52,752 bases of DNA from Clostridia bacterium (GTDB lineage Bacteria; Bacillota; Clostridia; Oscillospirales; Acutalibacteraceae): assembly GCA_024404025.1 (NCBI GenBank), contig JAKSQP010000016.1, positions 1 to 52,752 of the forward strand, given 5' to 3'. A program made the translations under genes and the position numbers. This document shows positions 38,288-45,361 of this stretch, piece after piece (position 1 is the stretch's first letter; the number at the start of each line of letters is the position of its first letter). The notes beneath the pieces are model-generated. The model did no database searches. It saw only the letters and a program-made list of their open reading frames with translations, and was not told the origin of the DNA.

Positions 38288-39187
38288 TCATTTTTCAAAG
38301 CCGATTGCCTCGGCATATTCTTTTTTCATTTCTTCTTTAACCGCTCCCTTGAGCAGATTGAGGGCAAGGATACCGTTGATTTTTGACTGCGTATCAGTCA
38401 TAAAATCGCCCGAGATTATGTTGACTTTTTCAACAAGTGCCGGCTCATTTGCAAGATTTTCAAGTATCTTCGGAAAATACGGAATCATAAGCTTTTCAAG
38501 GCTTTTCGGCCATTTGGTTATGCCGTTTTCCGTGCCGGGTCCGGGAGTAAGCTGCGTTTGAAGAGTGAGGAAGCCGTCGCTTTCCTCATTGCGCAGATAA
38601 TCAAGGCAGACTGCCGTGAATTTTTCGGGCTTATATCCGAAAACCTTCGGATCCCACGGCTCTTTCAGCTTGAAATCACGGCTGAATTTATAATCGCATC
38701 TTTCATTGTTGATAATGAACCTTTTGCCCGATTTTCTGATGTCTCCGACGGTCAGATTTTTAAGATTATCCGTGTTCGTAAAGGCGTATTTTTCCGGCTC
38801 AAGATATTTTTCGATAAGCTCGTCTATCCTCTCCGGCTCGCAAAGACATTTATAAGTATACGGGCCGATTTTCTGATCCGGATAGCTTCTCACGTTAAGA
38901 ATCAGAAAATCATCGTGGTTTCTGATTATTTCTCCGAAATCCCTGAATATTTCATCGCCCGGTATGCCGGAAACAACGCTGTGGGCAGCACGGACTTTTC
39001 CCTTTGTGTAATTAAGAAAAACGCCGAATTTTCTTATGCCGTGATTATATTGATTCAGCACCGAATCGTTCTGACATCTGCCGAGGAAATTCATACCCAT
39101 GGTGCATGAATTATGCGTAGCGGGAATCGCAAGCCTTGTGATTGCGGTTTCATCATTAATATATGACATCCAATTTTCAAAAAACAT
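38288..39187 (-). CDS. PI-PLC X-domain-like phosphodiesterase
   Basis: 299 residues from ATG 39187 (AGGTGGTG upstream). It resembles bacterial phosphatidylinositol-specific phospholipase C: the first catalytic His is in IPATHNSCTM and the second in VRAAHSVV, with a conserved hydrophobic strand DDFLILNVRSYPD that supplies an acidic partner. Unlike classical secreted PI-PLC there is no signal peptide, so it is probably cytoplasmic and the substrate may be another phosphodiester. Its start lies just before the rlmI stop and its end next to the pfkB-like start, so the three are translationally coupled. Confidence 0.75.
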   Translation of the reverse strand: MFFENWMSYINDETAITRLAIPATHNSCTMGMNFLGRCQNDSVLNQYNHGIRKFGVFLNYTKGKVRAAHSVVSGIPGDEIFRDFGEIIRNHDDFLILNVRSYPDQKIGPYTYKCLCEPERIDELIEKYLEPEKYAFTNTDNLKNLTVGDIRKSGKRFIINNERCDYKFSRDFKLKEPWDPKVFGYKPEKFTAVCLDYLRNEESDGFLTLQTQLTPGPGTENGITKWPKSLEKLMIPYFPKILENLANEPALVEKVNIISGDFMTDTQSKINGILALNLLKGAVKEEMKKEYAEAIGFEK

Positions 39188-39189
39188 TT

Positions 39190-40413
39190 TCACACCACCT
39201 GGAAAATATAGAATTTCAGATAATCGGTTTCGGGAACATTCCACAGCACGGGATGATCGCAGCATTGCTGGCGCATTTCTATCTGCCTTAACCTGACTCC
39301 GGCATCTGCTGCGGCCTCGTGAAGCATTTTCACGAAAAGATCGTTTCTCATAAAGTGAGAGCAGGAGCAGGTTGCCAGATATCCGCCCCTGGGAAGAAGC
39401 TTCATTGCACGGTAATTTATTTCTTTATATCCCCGCTCTGCGGAATTGACCGTTTTTCTGCTTTTTGTGAATGCGGGAGGATCGAGAATTATGAAATCAT
39501 ACGGCTTTCCGCCCTGCTTTTCAAGCTCGGGAAGAAGCTCAAAAACATTTGCGGCAACAAATTTCATTCTGTCTTCAAGGCTGTTTCTGCGCGCGTTTTT
39601 TCTTGCCATTTCAACCGCCGCCTCGGAAATATCGACCGCAGTAACCTTTTCCGCTCCGCCCTTTGCGGCATTGAGAGCAAATGAGCCCGTGTGCGTAAAG
39701 CAGTCAAGCACTTTTCTGCCCTTTGCGAGCCTTGCAACCGAAAGCCGGTTATATTTCTGGTCAAGGAAAAATCCCGTTTTCTGCCCGTTCTCAACATCAA
39801 CGGAATAGATGATTCCGTTTTCGGTTATTTCCGTTACGGTTTTGTCCGTATGCGGACAGCCCTCATACCAGCCTTTATATTGCTCAAGACCTTCAAGCTC
39901 TCTGATTGCGGCATCGTTGCGCTCATAGATGCCCGAAACCTCTGCGCCGTATTCATTCAGCACCTTAACGATTGCGGCATAAATGATGTCTTTGATTTTA
40001 TCCATTCCGAACGAAAGCACCTGGGTCACTATGATATCCGAAAATCTGTCAACGGTCAGCCCGGGAAGCTGATCGGCTTCGCCGAAAATCAGCCTGCAGC
40101 AGGAAAAATCTTCGCCCATAACGGTCTTTCTGTAATCAATCGCATATCTTACACGGCGCTCCCAAAAAGCCGCCGAAAAATTATCGTTTGCGTTATCCGA
40201 AAGCAGGCGCACTCTGATTTTACTGTTAAGGCTTAAAAATCCGGTTCCGAGATATGAACCTTTCTGTGAAAGCACATCAACAAGGCACCCGTTTTCGCAT
40301 TCGCCGAAGGATCCGGTTATCTCCTGCTCATATACCCACGGATGACCGTTTTTTATTGAAGCTTCGCCTTTCTTCGTGACCGTCAATATGGGATAATTTC
40401 TTTTTGTTTTCAT
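39190..40413 (-). CDS. rlmI: Class I SAM-dependent rRNA methyltransferase, RlmI/YccW type
   Basis: 407 residues from ATG 40413, preceded by AGAGGAG. An N-terminal PUA domain (TKKGEASIKNGHPWVYEQEI) and a middle EEHEA-like region are followed by a Rossmann methyltransferase: SAM motif VLDCFTHTGSFALNAA, acidic VTAVDISEAAVEMARKNA and the catalytic ILDPPAFTKSRKT. The family makes 5-methylcytosine in 23S rRNA. The C-terminus ends CCDHPVLWNVPETDYLKFYI, as usual. It is the first gene of the operon. Confidence 0.93.
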   Translation of the reverse strand: MKTKRNYPILTVTKKGEASIKNGHPWVYEQEITGSFGECENGCLVDVLSQKGSYLGTGFLSLNSKIRVRLLSDNANDNFSAAFWERRVRYAIDYRKTVMGEDFSCCRLIFGEADQLPGLTVDRFSDIIVTQVLSFGMDKIKDIIYAAIVKVLNEYGAEVSGIYERNDAAIRELEGLEQYKGWYEGCPHTDKTVTEITENGIIYSVDVENGQKTGFFLDQKYNRLSVARLAKGRKVLDCFTHTGSFALNAAKGGAEKVTAVDISEAAVEMARKNARRNSLEDRMKFVAANVFELLPELEKQGGKPYDFIILDPPAFTKSRKTVNSAERGYKEINYRAMKLLPRGGYLATCSCSHFMRNDLFVKMLHEAAADAGVRLRQIEMRQQCCDHPVLWNVPETDYLKFYIFQVV

Positions 40414-40482
40414 AATCTCCTCTAAAAACCGAACCAAATATGGTTTGGGCAGCATTCTCTTGTCTGTTATTTTATTGAATCA

Positions 40483-40512
40483 AATATAGCACAAAAACTC
40501 CACCCGTGTCAA
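40483..40512 (-). promoter_or_regulatory. Promoter of the rlmI operon
   Basis: On the minus strand: TTGACA (complement of 40507-40512), an 18-bp spacer and TATATT (complement of 40483-40488). Confidence 0.65.
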
Positions 40513-40613
40513 TGAAAAAGCCGCCCGCACAGCGAAACAAATCTTCGGCCTTTAAAATTTACATAATATTTATACAAAACCTTATTTTTTCTTTAACAAA
40601 AGTAAGAAAAGTG

Positions 40614-40642
40614 TAGACTTTTTTCTTTAAATGTGTTATAAT
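40614..40642 (+). promoter_or_regulatory. Promoter of the hydrogenase operon
   Basis: TAGACT (40614-40619, a weak -35), a 17-bp spacer and a perfect TATAAT (40637-40642), with about 90 bases of leader before the first ATG. Confidence 0.6.
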
Positions 40643-40734
40643 CCGTTAGAATGCAGAATTACGGCAAATTCCGTTTCTGCGCTGAAATTATTAACTGTAT
40701 TGTTAAAATATTTTCATTCAGGAGGAATGAACAA

Positions 40735-41229
40735 ATGCTCAAGAAAATAAGCAGCGTTCCTTTCAACGGCACACCTGAGCAGGAAGCAAAGCTCAAGGCT
40801 GTTATCGAAGAATGCAAGGACGACAAAAGCCTTCTTATGCACGTTATGCAGAAGGCACAGGAAATCTACGATTATCTGCCCATCGAGGTTCAGAAGATGA
40901 TCGCAGAGGGAATGGGCGTTCCCCTTCAGAAGGTTTACGGCGTTTCAACATTCTATGCGCAGTTTGCCCTTTCGCCCAAAGGAAAATATAATGTTTCGGT
41001 TTGCCTCGGCACCGCCTGCTATGTTAAGGGCTCGCAGCAGATTCTTGACGAAATCACCAAGATTCTCGGCATCGGCGAAGGCGAATGCACTCCCGACCTC
41101 AAATTCTCGATCGAAGCCTGCCGCTGCATCGGCGCCTGCGGACTTGCTCCCGTTTTCACAGTTAACGATGATGTTTACGGAAGAGTTACTCCCGATCAGG
41201 TAAAGGACATTCTTGCAAAATACAACTGA
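40735..41229 (+). CDS. hydC: NuoE-like [2Fe-2S] subunit of NAD-dependent [FeFe]-hydrogenase
   Basis: 164 residues from ATG 40735, preceded by AGGAGG at nine bases. It is the thioredoxin-fold 2Fe-2S subunit found in complex I (NuoE) and in multi-subunit hydrogenases (HydC/HndA). The N-terminal helices (DDKSLLMHVMQKAQEIYDYL) lead to the cluster ligands: Cys pair in CLGTACYVKG and Cys pair in CRCIGACGLAPV. It passes electrons between the FMN/NADH subunit and the hydrogenase. It is the first gene of a ten-gene co-directional operon. Confidence 0.93.
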   Translation: MLKKISSVPFNGTPEQEAKLKAVIEECKDDKSLLMHVMQKAQEIYDYLPIEVQKMIAEGMGVPLQKVYGVSTFYAQFALSPKGKYNVSVCLGTACYVKGSQQILDEITKILGIGEGECTPDLKFSIEACRCIGACGLAPVFTVNDDVYGRVTPDQVKDILAKYN

Positions 41230-41259
41230 TTAAACCAAGCTGACTGTTGAGGGACATTT

Positions 41260-41607
41260 ATGACAATCAATGACATTAAAAATCATCTTGACGCCGAAGT
41301 TCTCTGCGGCAAAGAATTTCTTGACAAAGAAGTTTTTTCGGCCTGCGGAAGCGACATGATGAGCGACGTTCTCGCATTTGTTAAAGACCAGGCAGTCCTT
41401 CTCACCGGGCTGATGAACACCCAGGTAATACGCACGGCTGAAATGATGGATATGATTTGCGTTGTTTTCATCAGAAACAAAAAGCCGGGTGAAGATATAA
41501 TTGAGCTTGCCCGTGAAAGCGGAATAGCAGTTCTTTCTTCTTCAAAGCGTATGTATGAAGCCTGCGGAATTCTCTATTCAAACGGACTTCAGGGTCAGGC
41601 AAAATAA
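41260..41607 (+). CDS. DRTGG-domain protein, first copy
   Basis: 115 residues of the small DRTGG-type fold named after a segment of phosphotransacetylase and CobQ-like proteins. It contains GSDMMSDVLAFVKDQAVLLTG, then VIRTAEMMDMICVVFIRNKKP and a helical C-terminus. The molecular role is unknown, but these proteins recur in hydrogenase operons of Clostridia, and a second, distinct copy lies at 43331-43660. The stop and the next start overlap (41607), so it is coupled to the ATPase that follows. Confidence 0.72.
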   Translation: MTINDIKNHLDAEVLCGKEFLDKEVFSACGSDMMSDVLAFVKDQAVLLTGLMNTQVIRTAEMMDMICVVFIRNKKPGEDIIELARESGIAVLSSSKRMYEACGILYSNGLQGQAK

Positions 41608-42029
41608 TGTCCGATTCATTAAATTTCAGCTATCTTGTTGACGGCGAAAATTTTGCATCGGCGGGTCAGGCATCCGTTCAGGTCAAAAAAGAGCTCCGTC
41701 AGCTCGGCATAGCTCCCGAAACGATCCGCAGAGTATCAATTGCTATGTATGAGGGTGAGATAAACATGGTGATTCACGCCGGCGGAGGCGTTGCCCAGGT
41801 CAACGTTGATGACCTCGGAATCGAAATAATTCTCAAGGACGAAGGTCCCGGCATTGCAAACATAGAGCAAGCAATGCAGGAAGGCTTTTCAACCGCTCCC
41901 GATAATGTCCGTTCTCTCGGATTCGGAGCCGGAATGGGTCTGCCGAATATGAAGCGTTACACCGACGATATACAGATTGATTCAACCGTCGGAGTCGGCA
42001 CAACCATAACAATGAGAGTAAATTTTTAA
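41607..42029 (+). CDS. RsbW-like GHKL ATPase (anti-sigma-factor type)
   Basis: 140 residues of the HATPase/GHKL fold. The N-box helix reads RRVSIAMYEGEINMVIHA (Glu and Asn), the ATP-lid motif is DEGPGIANIEQAM, and the G2 box is GFGAGMGLPNMKRYTD. The form matches Ser/Thr kinases of the RsbW/SpoIIAB type, which bind or phosphorylate partners. No sigma factor or anti-anti-sigma gene is nearby. It is coupled to the DRTGG gene before it and lies 19 bases before the hydrogenase-like gene. A regulatory role is inferred from context. Confidence 0.85.
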   Translation: MSDSLNFSYLVDGENFASAGQASVQVKKELRQLGIAPETIRRVSIAMYEGEINMVIHAGGGVAQVNVDDLGIEIILKDEGPGIANIEQAMQEGFSTAPDNVRSLGFGAGMGLPNMKRYTDDIQIDSTVGVGTTITMRVNF

Positions 42030-42048
42030 GGTGAAAGGAGCCGGTAAA

Positions 42049-43344
42049 ATGAATTCATATATTCATTCCGTTTCGCTCGATGCAAGCAAATGCACCGGCT
42101 GCACCACCTGCATGAAGCATTGCCCCACCGAAGCGATCAGAATACGCAACGGCTGTGCGGTTATTGATTCGGAACATTGCATCGACTGCGGTGAATGCGT
42201 CAGAAACTGCCCCAACAATGCTAAAAAGAGCATCTATAACACTTTGGATGATCTTAAAAAATTCAAATATAAAACAGCACTTCCCGCCCCATCGCTTTTT
42301 GCGCAGTTCGATAATCTCGATGAAATCGACATCGTGCTTCAGGGCCTGCTTGATATAGGCTTTGACGATGTTTTTGAGGTTGCGCAAGCGGCGGAAATCG
42401 TTTCCGAATATACAAGAGTATATCTGAAAACCGAGGGAATAAGAAAGCCCGCCATCAGCACAGCCTGCCCCGTTATTGCAAGGCTCATCGGACTTCGCTT
42501 TCCTTTTCTTAAGGATAACCTTGTTCCCCTGCTTCCGCCGATGGAAATTGCCGCTTCAATGGCAAGAGACAAGGCAATGAAAGAGCATCCCGAATTACGC
42601 CCCGAGGATATATGTATCTGCTTCATTTCTCCCTGCCCCGCAAAGGTCAGCTATATAAAAAACGGCTTCGGCAGTTATAAAAGCCAAATCGACATTGCGG
42701 TTTCAATGAGCGAAGTTTATTTTCAACTTATCAACGTTATGAACCGTGACAAGTCGATTGAAATTTCCGCAAAAGCAGGAAGAATCGGCTTAAGCTGGGC
42801 AATATGCGGCGGCGAAGGATCGGCGCTTTTCAATGACAAAATCATCTGCGCAGACGGAATAAACAATGTTATTTCCGTTCTCGATCAGATCGAAGACGGC
42901 AACATTCCGCCCGTTGATTTCGTTGAACTGAACGCCTGCCCGAGCGGATGCGTAGGCGGAGTGCTTACAATCGAAAATCCTTATGTTGCAAAGAACAGAC
43001 TTCACGCTTTGAGAAGATATATGCCCGTTGCTCACGCATCGGATATTTCGCTTAAAAACCTCATTCCCGAGGAATGCTTCTTTGCGGATCTCCCCGAATA
43101 TCAGCCGCTCAACAGGCTGAGCGACAACATCGGAGAATCAATGAGACTTATGGCAAAAATTCAGGCGATCAGAAAATCTCTTCCGGGAATCGACTGCGGT
43201 TCCTGCGGCGCTCCGACCTGCAGAGCCTTTGCTGAAGATATAGTCAGAGGCGTTGCCGATCAGAACGATTGCCTGATAGCATACAAAGATATTTTCAAAC
43301 AGTATATAAAGAACTACGGAGCTGATAATGATGAAAATAAATGA
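42049..43344 (+). CDS. Hydrogenase-like iron-sulfur protein (putative sensory [FeFe]-hydrogenase homologue)
   Basis: 431 residues from ATG 42049 (AAAGGAG upstream). Two 4Fe-4S motifs open the protein (CTGCTTCMKHCPTEA; CIDCGECVRNCPNNA). A hydrogenase large-subunit domain follows with altered H-cluster motifs: L1 is TACPVIARL, not TSCCPGW; L2 is SPCPAKVSY, not MPCxxK; L3 is ELNACPSGCVGG. The C-terminus has a further cluster motif, IDCGSCGAPTCRAF. The probable cluster-ligand Cys residues remain, but the Cys that passes protons in L1 is Ala, as in sensory group homologues. It probably senses H2 or redox state rather than making H2. It overlaps the second DRTGG gene by 14-17 bases. Confidence 0.85.
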   Translation: MNSYIHSVSLDASKCTGCTTCMKHCPTEAIRIRNGCAVIDSEHCIDCGECVRNCPNNAKKSIYNTLDDLKKFKYKTALPAPSLFAQFDNLDEIDIVLQGLLDIGFDDVFEVAQAAEIVSEYTRVYLKTEGIRKPAISTACPVIARLIGLRFPFLKDNLVPLLPPMEIAASMARDKAMKEHPELRPEDICICFISPCPAKVSYIKNGFGSYKSQIDIAVSMSEVYFQLINVMNRDKSIEISAKAGRIGLSWAICGGEGSALFNDKIICADGINNVISVLDQIEDGNIPPVDFVELNACPSGCVGGVLTIENPYVAKNRLHALRRYMPVAHASDISLKNLIPEECFFADLPEYQPLNRLSDNIGESMRLMAKIQAIRKSLPGIDCGSCGAPTCRAFAEDIVRGVADQNDCLIAYKDIFKQYIKNYGADNDENK

Positions 43345-43660
43345 AATCATAGCTTCGGGCAAATTCTCTGCCGTTTCGGTTTCCGAGCCGGAAAGAGAAA
43401 TCGGCGGCATATATATCGGAGACCTGCTCAGCTGGGTCATGGGCAGAGCGCAGGCAGACAATGCCTGGATAACAATAATGTCCAACATCAACATAGTTGC
43501 GGTTGCTTCGCTGGTTGATGCCGCCTGCATAATTCTCGCAGAGGGAGTTGAGCTTGATGCCGCTGTTGTCGAAACGGCAAAGGCAAAGGAAGTCAACATT
43601 CTCTCAACTCCGCTCCCCGCTTATGAAGCTGCTATGGAGCTTTCAAATCTTCGGAAATGA
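43331..43660 (+). CDS. DRTGG-domain protein, second copy
   Basis: 109 residues from the second of two adjacent ATGs (43328 or 43331). It has the same fold as the protein at 41260 but a different sequence: EREIGGIYIGDLLSWVMGRA (with the GDLLS segment), then ITIMSNINIVAVASLVDAAC and ILSTPLPAYEAAMEL. It overlaps the hydrogenase-like gene before and the PHP gene after, so all three are tightly coupled. The role is unknown. Confidence 0.7.
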   Translation: MKINEIIASGKFSAVSVSEPEREIGGIYIGDLLSWVMGRAQADNAWITIMSNINIVAVASLVDAACIILAEGVELDAAVVETAKAKEVNILSTPLPAYEAAMELSNLRK

Positions 43661-44388
43661 AAAAATATTATTATGATATGCACATTCATTCATGTCTTTC
43701 GCCCTGCGGCGACAATGACATGACTCCGAATAACATTGCAGGTATGGGCGTGGTTGCAAAGCTTGATATTATGGCTTTGACCGATCACAACTCCTGCAGG
43801 AACTGCCCGGCATTCTTTAAAGCCGCAGAGCAGAACGGAATCGTTCCCGTTGCGGGAATGGAACTCACCACCGCCGAGGATATTCACATCATCTGCCTTT
43901 TTGAGCAGCTTGAGGATGCGCTTGCATTCAGCGATTTTGTTGATTCAAAACGAATTCCCATAAGAAACCGTGTTGATATTTTCGGAGAACAGCTGATAAT
44001 GGACGAAAATGATGAAATCATCGGAAACGATGAAAATCTTCTCCCTAACGCAACTGTGCTGGCGGTTGATGAGGTACCCGATGCCGTCCGGAAATATAAC
44101 GGAATATGCTATCCGGCTCATATTGACCGGGAAGCAAACGGCATAATCGCAACGCTCGGCGTTTTTCCCGAATTTCCGAAATTCATCTGCGCAGAGTTTC
44201 ACGATCCCGAAAAAATTGAGGAATATAAGTCCTCTTACGGCAATCTTCCGGACAAGATCTTTGTCACCTCCTCCGATGCTCATTATCTTTGGGACATAAA
44301 CGGAAGGCTTTACAGCTTTGAACTTGAATGCGAAGAAGATGCCGTATCCGTGCGCAAAGCACTTTTTGAAAGGCTGAAAGGCTTATGA
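43657..44388 (+). CDS. PHP-domain phosphoesterase
   Basis: 243 residues. The PHP metal motifs are in order: HIH in YDMHIHSCLSP, Asp-His in ALTDHNSC, Glu in GMELTTAEDIHI, His in CYPAHIDREANG and Asp-x-His in SSDAHYLWDI. The fold is used by histidinol phosphatases, polymerase PHP domains and nucleotide phosphodiesterases; the substrate is unknown. It overlaps both neighbours by four bases. Its presence in the block with ATPases and a sensor suggests turnover of a signal nucleotide or phosphate, which is inference. Confidence 0.85.
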   Translation: MKKYYYDMHIHSCLSPCGDNDMTPNNIAGMGVVAKLDIMALTDHNSCRNCPAFFKAAEQNGIVPVAGMELTTAEDIHIICLFEQLEDALAFSDFVDSKRIPIRNRVDIFGEQLIMDENDEIIGNDENLLPNATVLAVDEVPDAVRKYNGICYPAHIDREANGIIATLGVFPEFPKFICAEFHDPEKIEEYKSSYGNLPDKIFVTSSDAHYLWDINGRLYSFELECEEDAVSVRKALFERLKGL

Positions 44389-44957
44389 AAGAATTATCCC
44401 TGAATATTTTCGATATTTCCCAGAACTCCGTTAAGGCAAAAGCGGAGAAAATCGAAATCACACTTGATGAAACAGAAGAAACCCTTGCAATAACGATCAG
44501 GGACAACGGCTGCGGAATGACCGCAGAGCAGGTCCGCAACGTTATGGATCCGTTTTTCACAACAAGAACAACGAGAAACGTCGGTCTCGGCGTTCCGCTT
44601 CTCAAGCTCGCCGCAGAGCAGACGGGCGGAGGAATCCGGATCGAATCCGTCAGTGAAAAGGATAACCCGGAAAATCACGGAACGGTCATCAGGGCGGATT
44701 TCTTCACAAAGCATCTTGATTTCACTCCCCTGGGCGATATAGTTTCAACCGTCACATTAATGATTCAGGGCGCTCCGGACATCAGATGGATATTCATTCA
44801 TAACACCGGAAGCGGCAGCGTTGAGCTTGACACCGATGAACTCAAAGCGGTTCTCGGCGATGTTCCGCTCAACAATTACGATGTTATCAAATGGATCGAG
44901 GAATATCTCAAAGAGGGATATGCCGACATTCATTATAATATGGGTTATAATTTATAA
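44385..44957 (+). CDS. GHKL ATPase (histidine-kinase-like, no HisKA domain)
   Basis: 190 residues beginning directly with the ATPase fold: N box ISQNSVKAKAEKIEITLDE, G1 box IRDNGCGMTAEQVRNVMDPF and G2 box TTRNVGLGVPLLKLAAEQTG. The lipid-free C-terminal 70 residues (DIVSTVTLMIQGAPDIRWIF) are of unknown fold. It lacks a phospho-acceptor His domain and membrane helices, so it would act on or with a partner, perhaps the sensor-like hydrogenase. It overlaps the PHP gene by four bases. Confidence 0.82.
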   Translation: MKELSLNIFDISQNSVKAKAEKIEITLDETEETLAITIRDNGCGMTAEQVRNVMDPFFTTRTTRNVGLGVPLLKLAAEQTGGGIRIESVSEKDNPENHGTVIRADFFTKHLDFTPLGDIVSTVTLMIQGAPDIRWIFIHNTGSGSVELDTDELKAVLGDVPLNNYDVIKWIEEYLKEGYADIHYNMGYNL

Positions 44958-44974
44958 CAGAGAGGATAGATATT

Positions 44975-45346
44975 ATGAAATCATTGGCTGAGCTTGCTGC
45001 TATCAGAGAAAAGATGAAAGACAAAGTCATTCTTCGTGAAGGCACAGGCGAAATCAGAGTAGTAGTCGGAATGGCAACCTGCGGCATCGCAGCAGGCGCA
45101 AGACCCGTTCTCAACGCTTTCGTTGAAGGCGTAAATAAAGAAGGTCTCGGCGACAAGGTCACGGTTTCGCAGACAGGCTGCATCGGCGTTTGCCAGTTTG
45201 AGCCCGTTGTTGAAATTTATGAATCCGGCAAAGACAAGGTTACTTATGTTAAAATGACCGCTGAAAAGGCTGCCGAGGTTATTGAAAAGCACCTTAAGGG
45301 CGGCAAGGTTATCGGCGAATACACCATCACCAACGCTATCTCATAA
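44975..45346 (+). CDS. Thioredoxin-like [2Fe-2S] ferredoxin subunit (HndB-like)
   Basis: 123 residues. The Cys arrangement is MATCGIAAGA near the N-terminus and GCIGVCQFEP near residue 70, plus a helical end. This is the small ferredoxin-like subunit that accompanies NuoF-like proteins in NAD(P)-linked hydrogenases (HndB). Only three Cys of the usual four-Cys pattern are obvious, so cluster binding needs confirmation. It lies 16 bases before the NuoF-like gene. AGAGAGG precedes the ATG. Confidence 0.8.
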   Translation: MKSLAELAAIREKMKDKVILREGTGEIRVVVGMATCGIAAGARPVLNAFVEGVNKEGLGDKVTVSQTGCIGVCQFEPVVEIYESGKDKVTYVKMTAEKAAEVIEKHLKGGKVIGEYTITNAIS

Positions 45347-45361
45347 GGGAGGTTAAATAAT

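Larger units (their letters stand above)
40414..40734. other. Divergent promoter region between rlmI and the hydrogenase operon
   Basis: No gene is seen. It holds the rlmI promoter (40483-40512) and the hydrogenase operon promoter (40614-40642). No regulator palindrome or riboswitch is recognised. Confidence 0.65.

Noticed and set aside
40414..40734. A riboswitch or Rex-type operator before the hydrogenase operon
   Set aside because: I searched by eye for TTGTGAA-n-TTCACAA-type palindromes and known riboswitch cores and saw none convincing.
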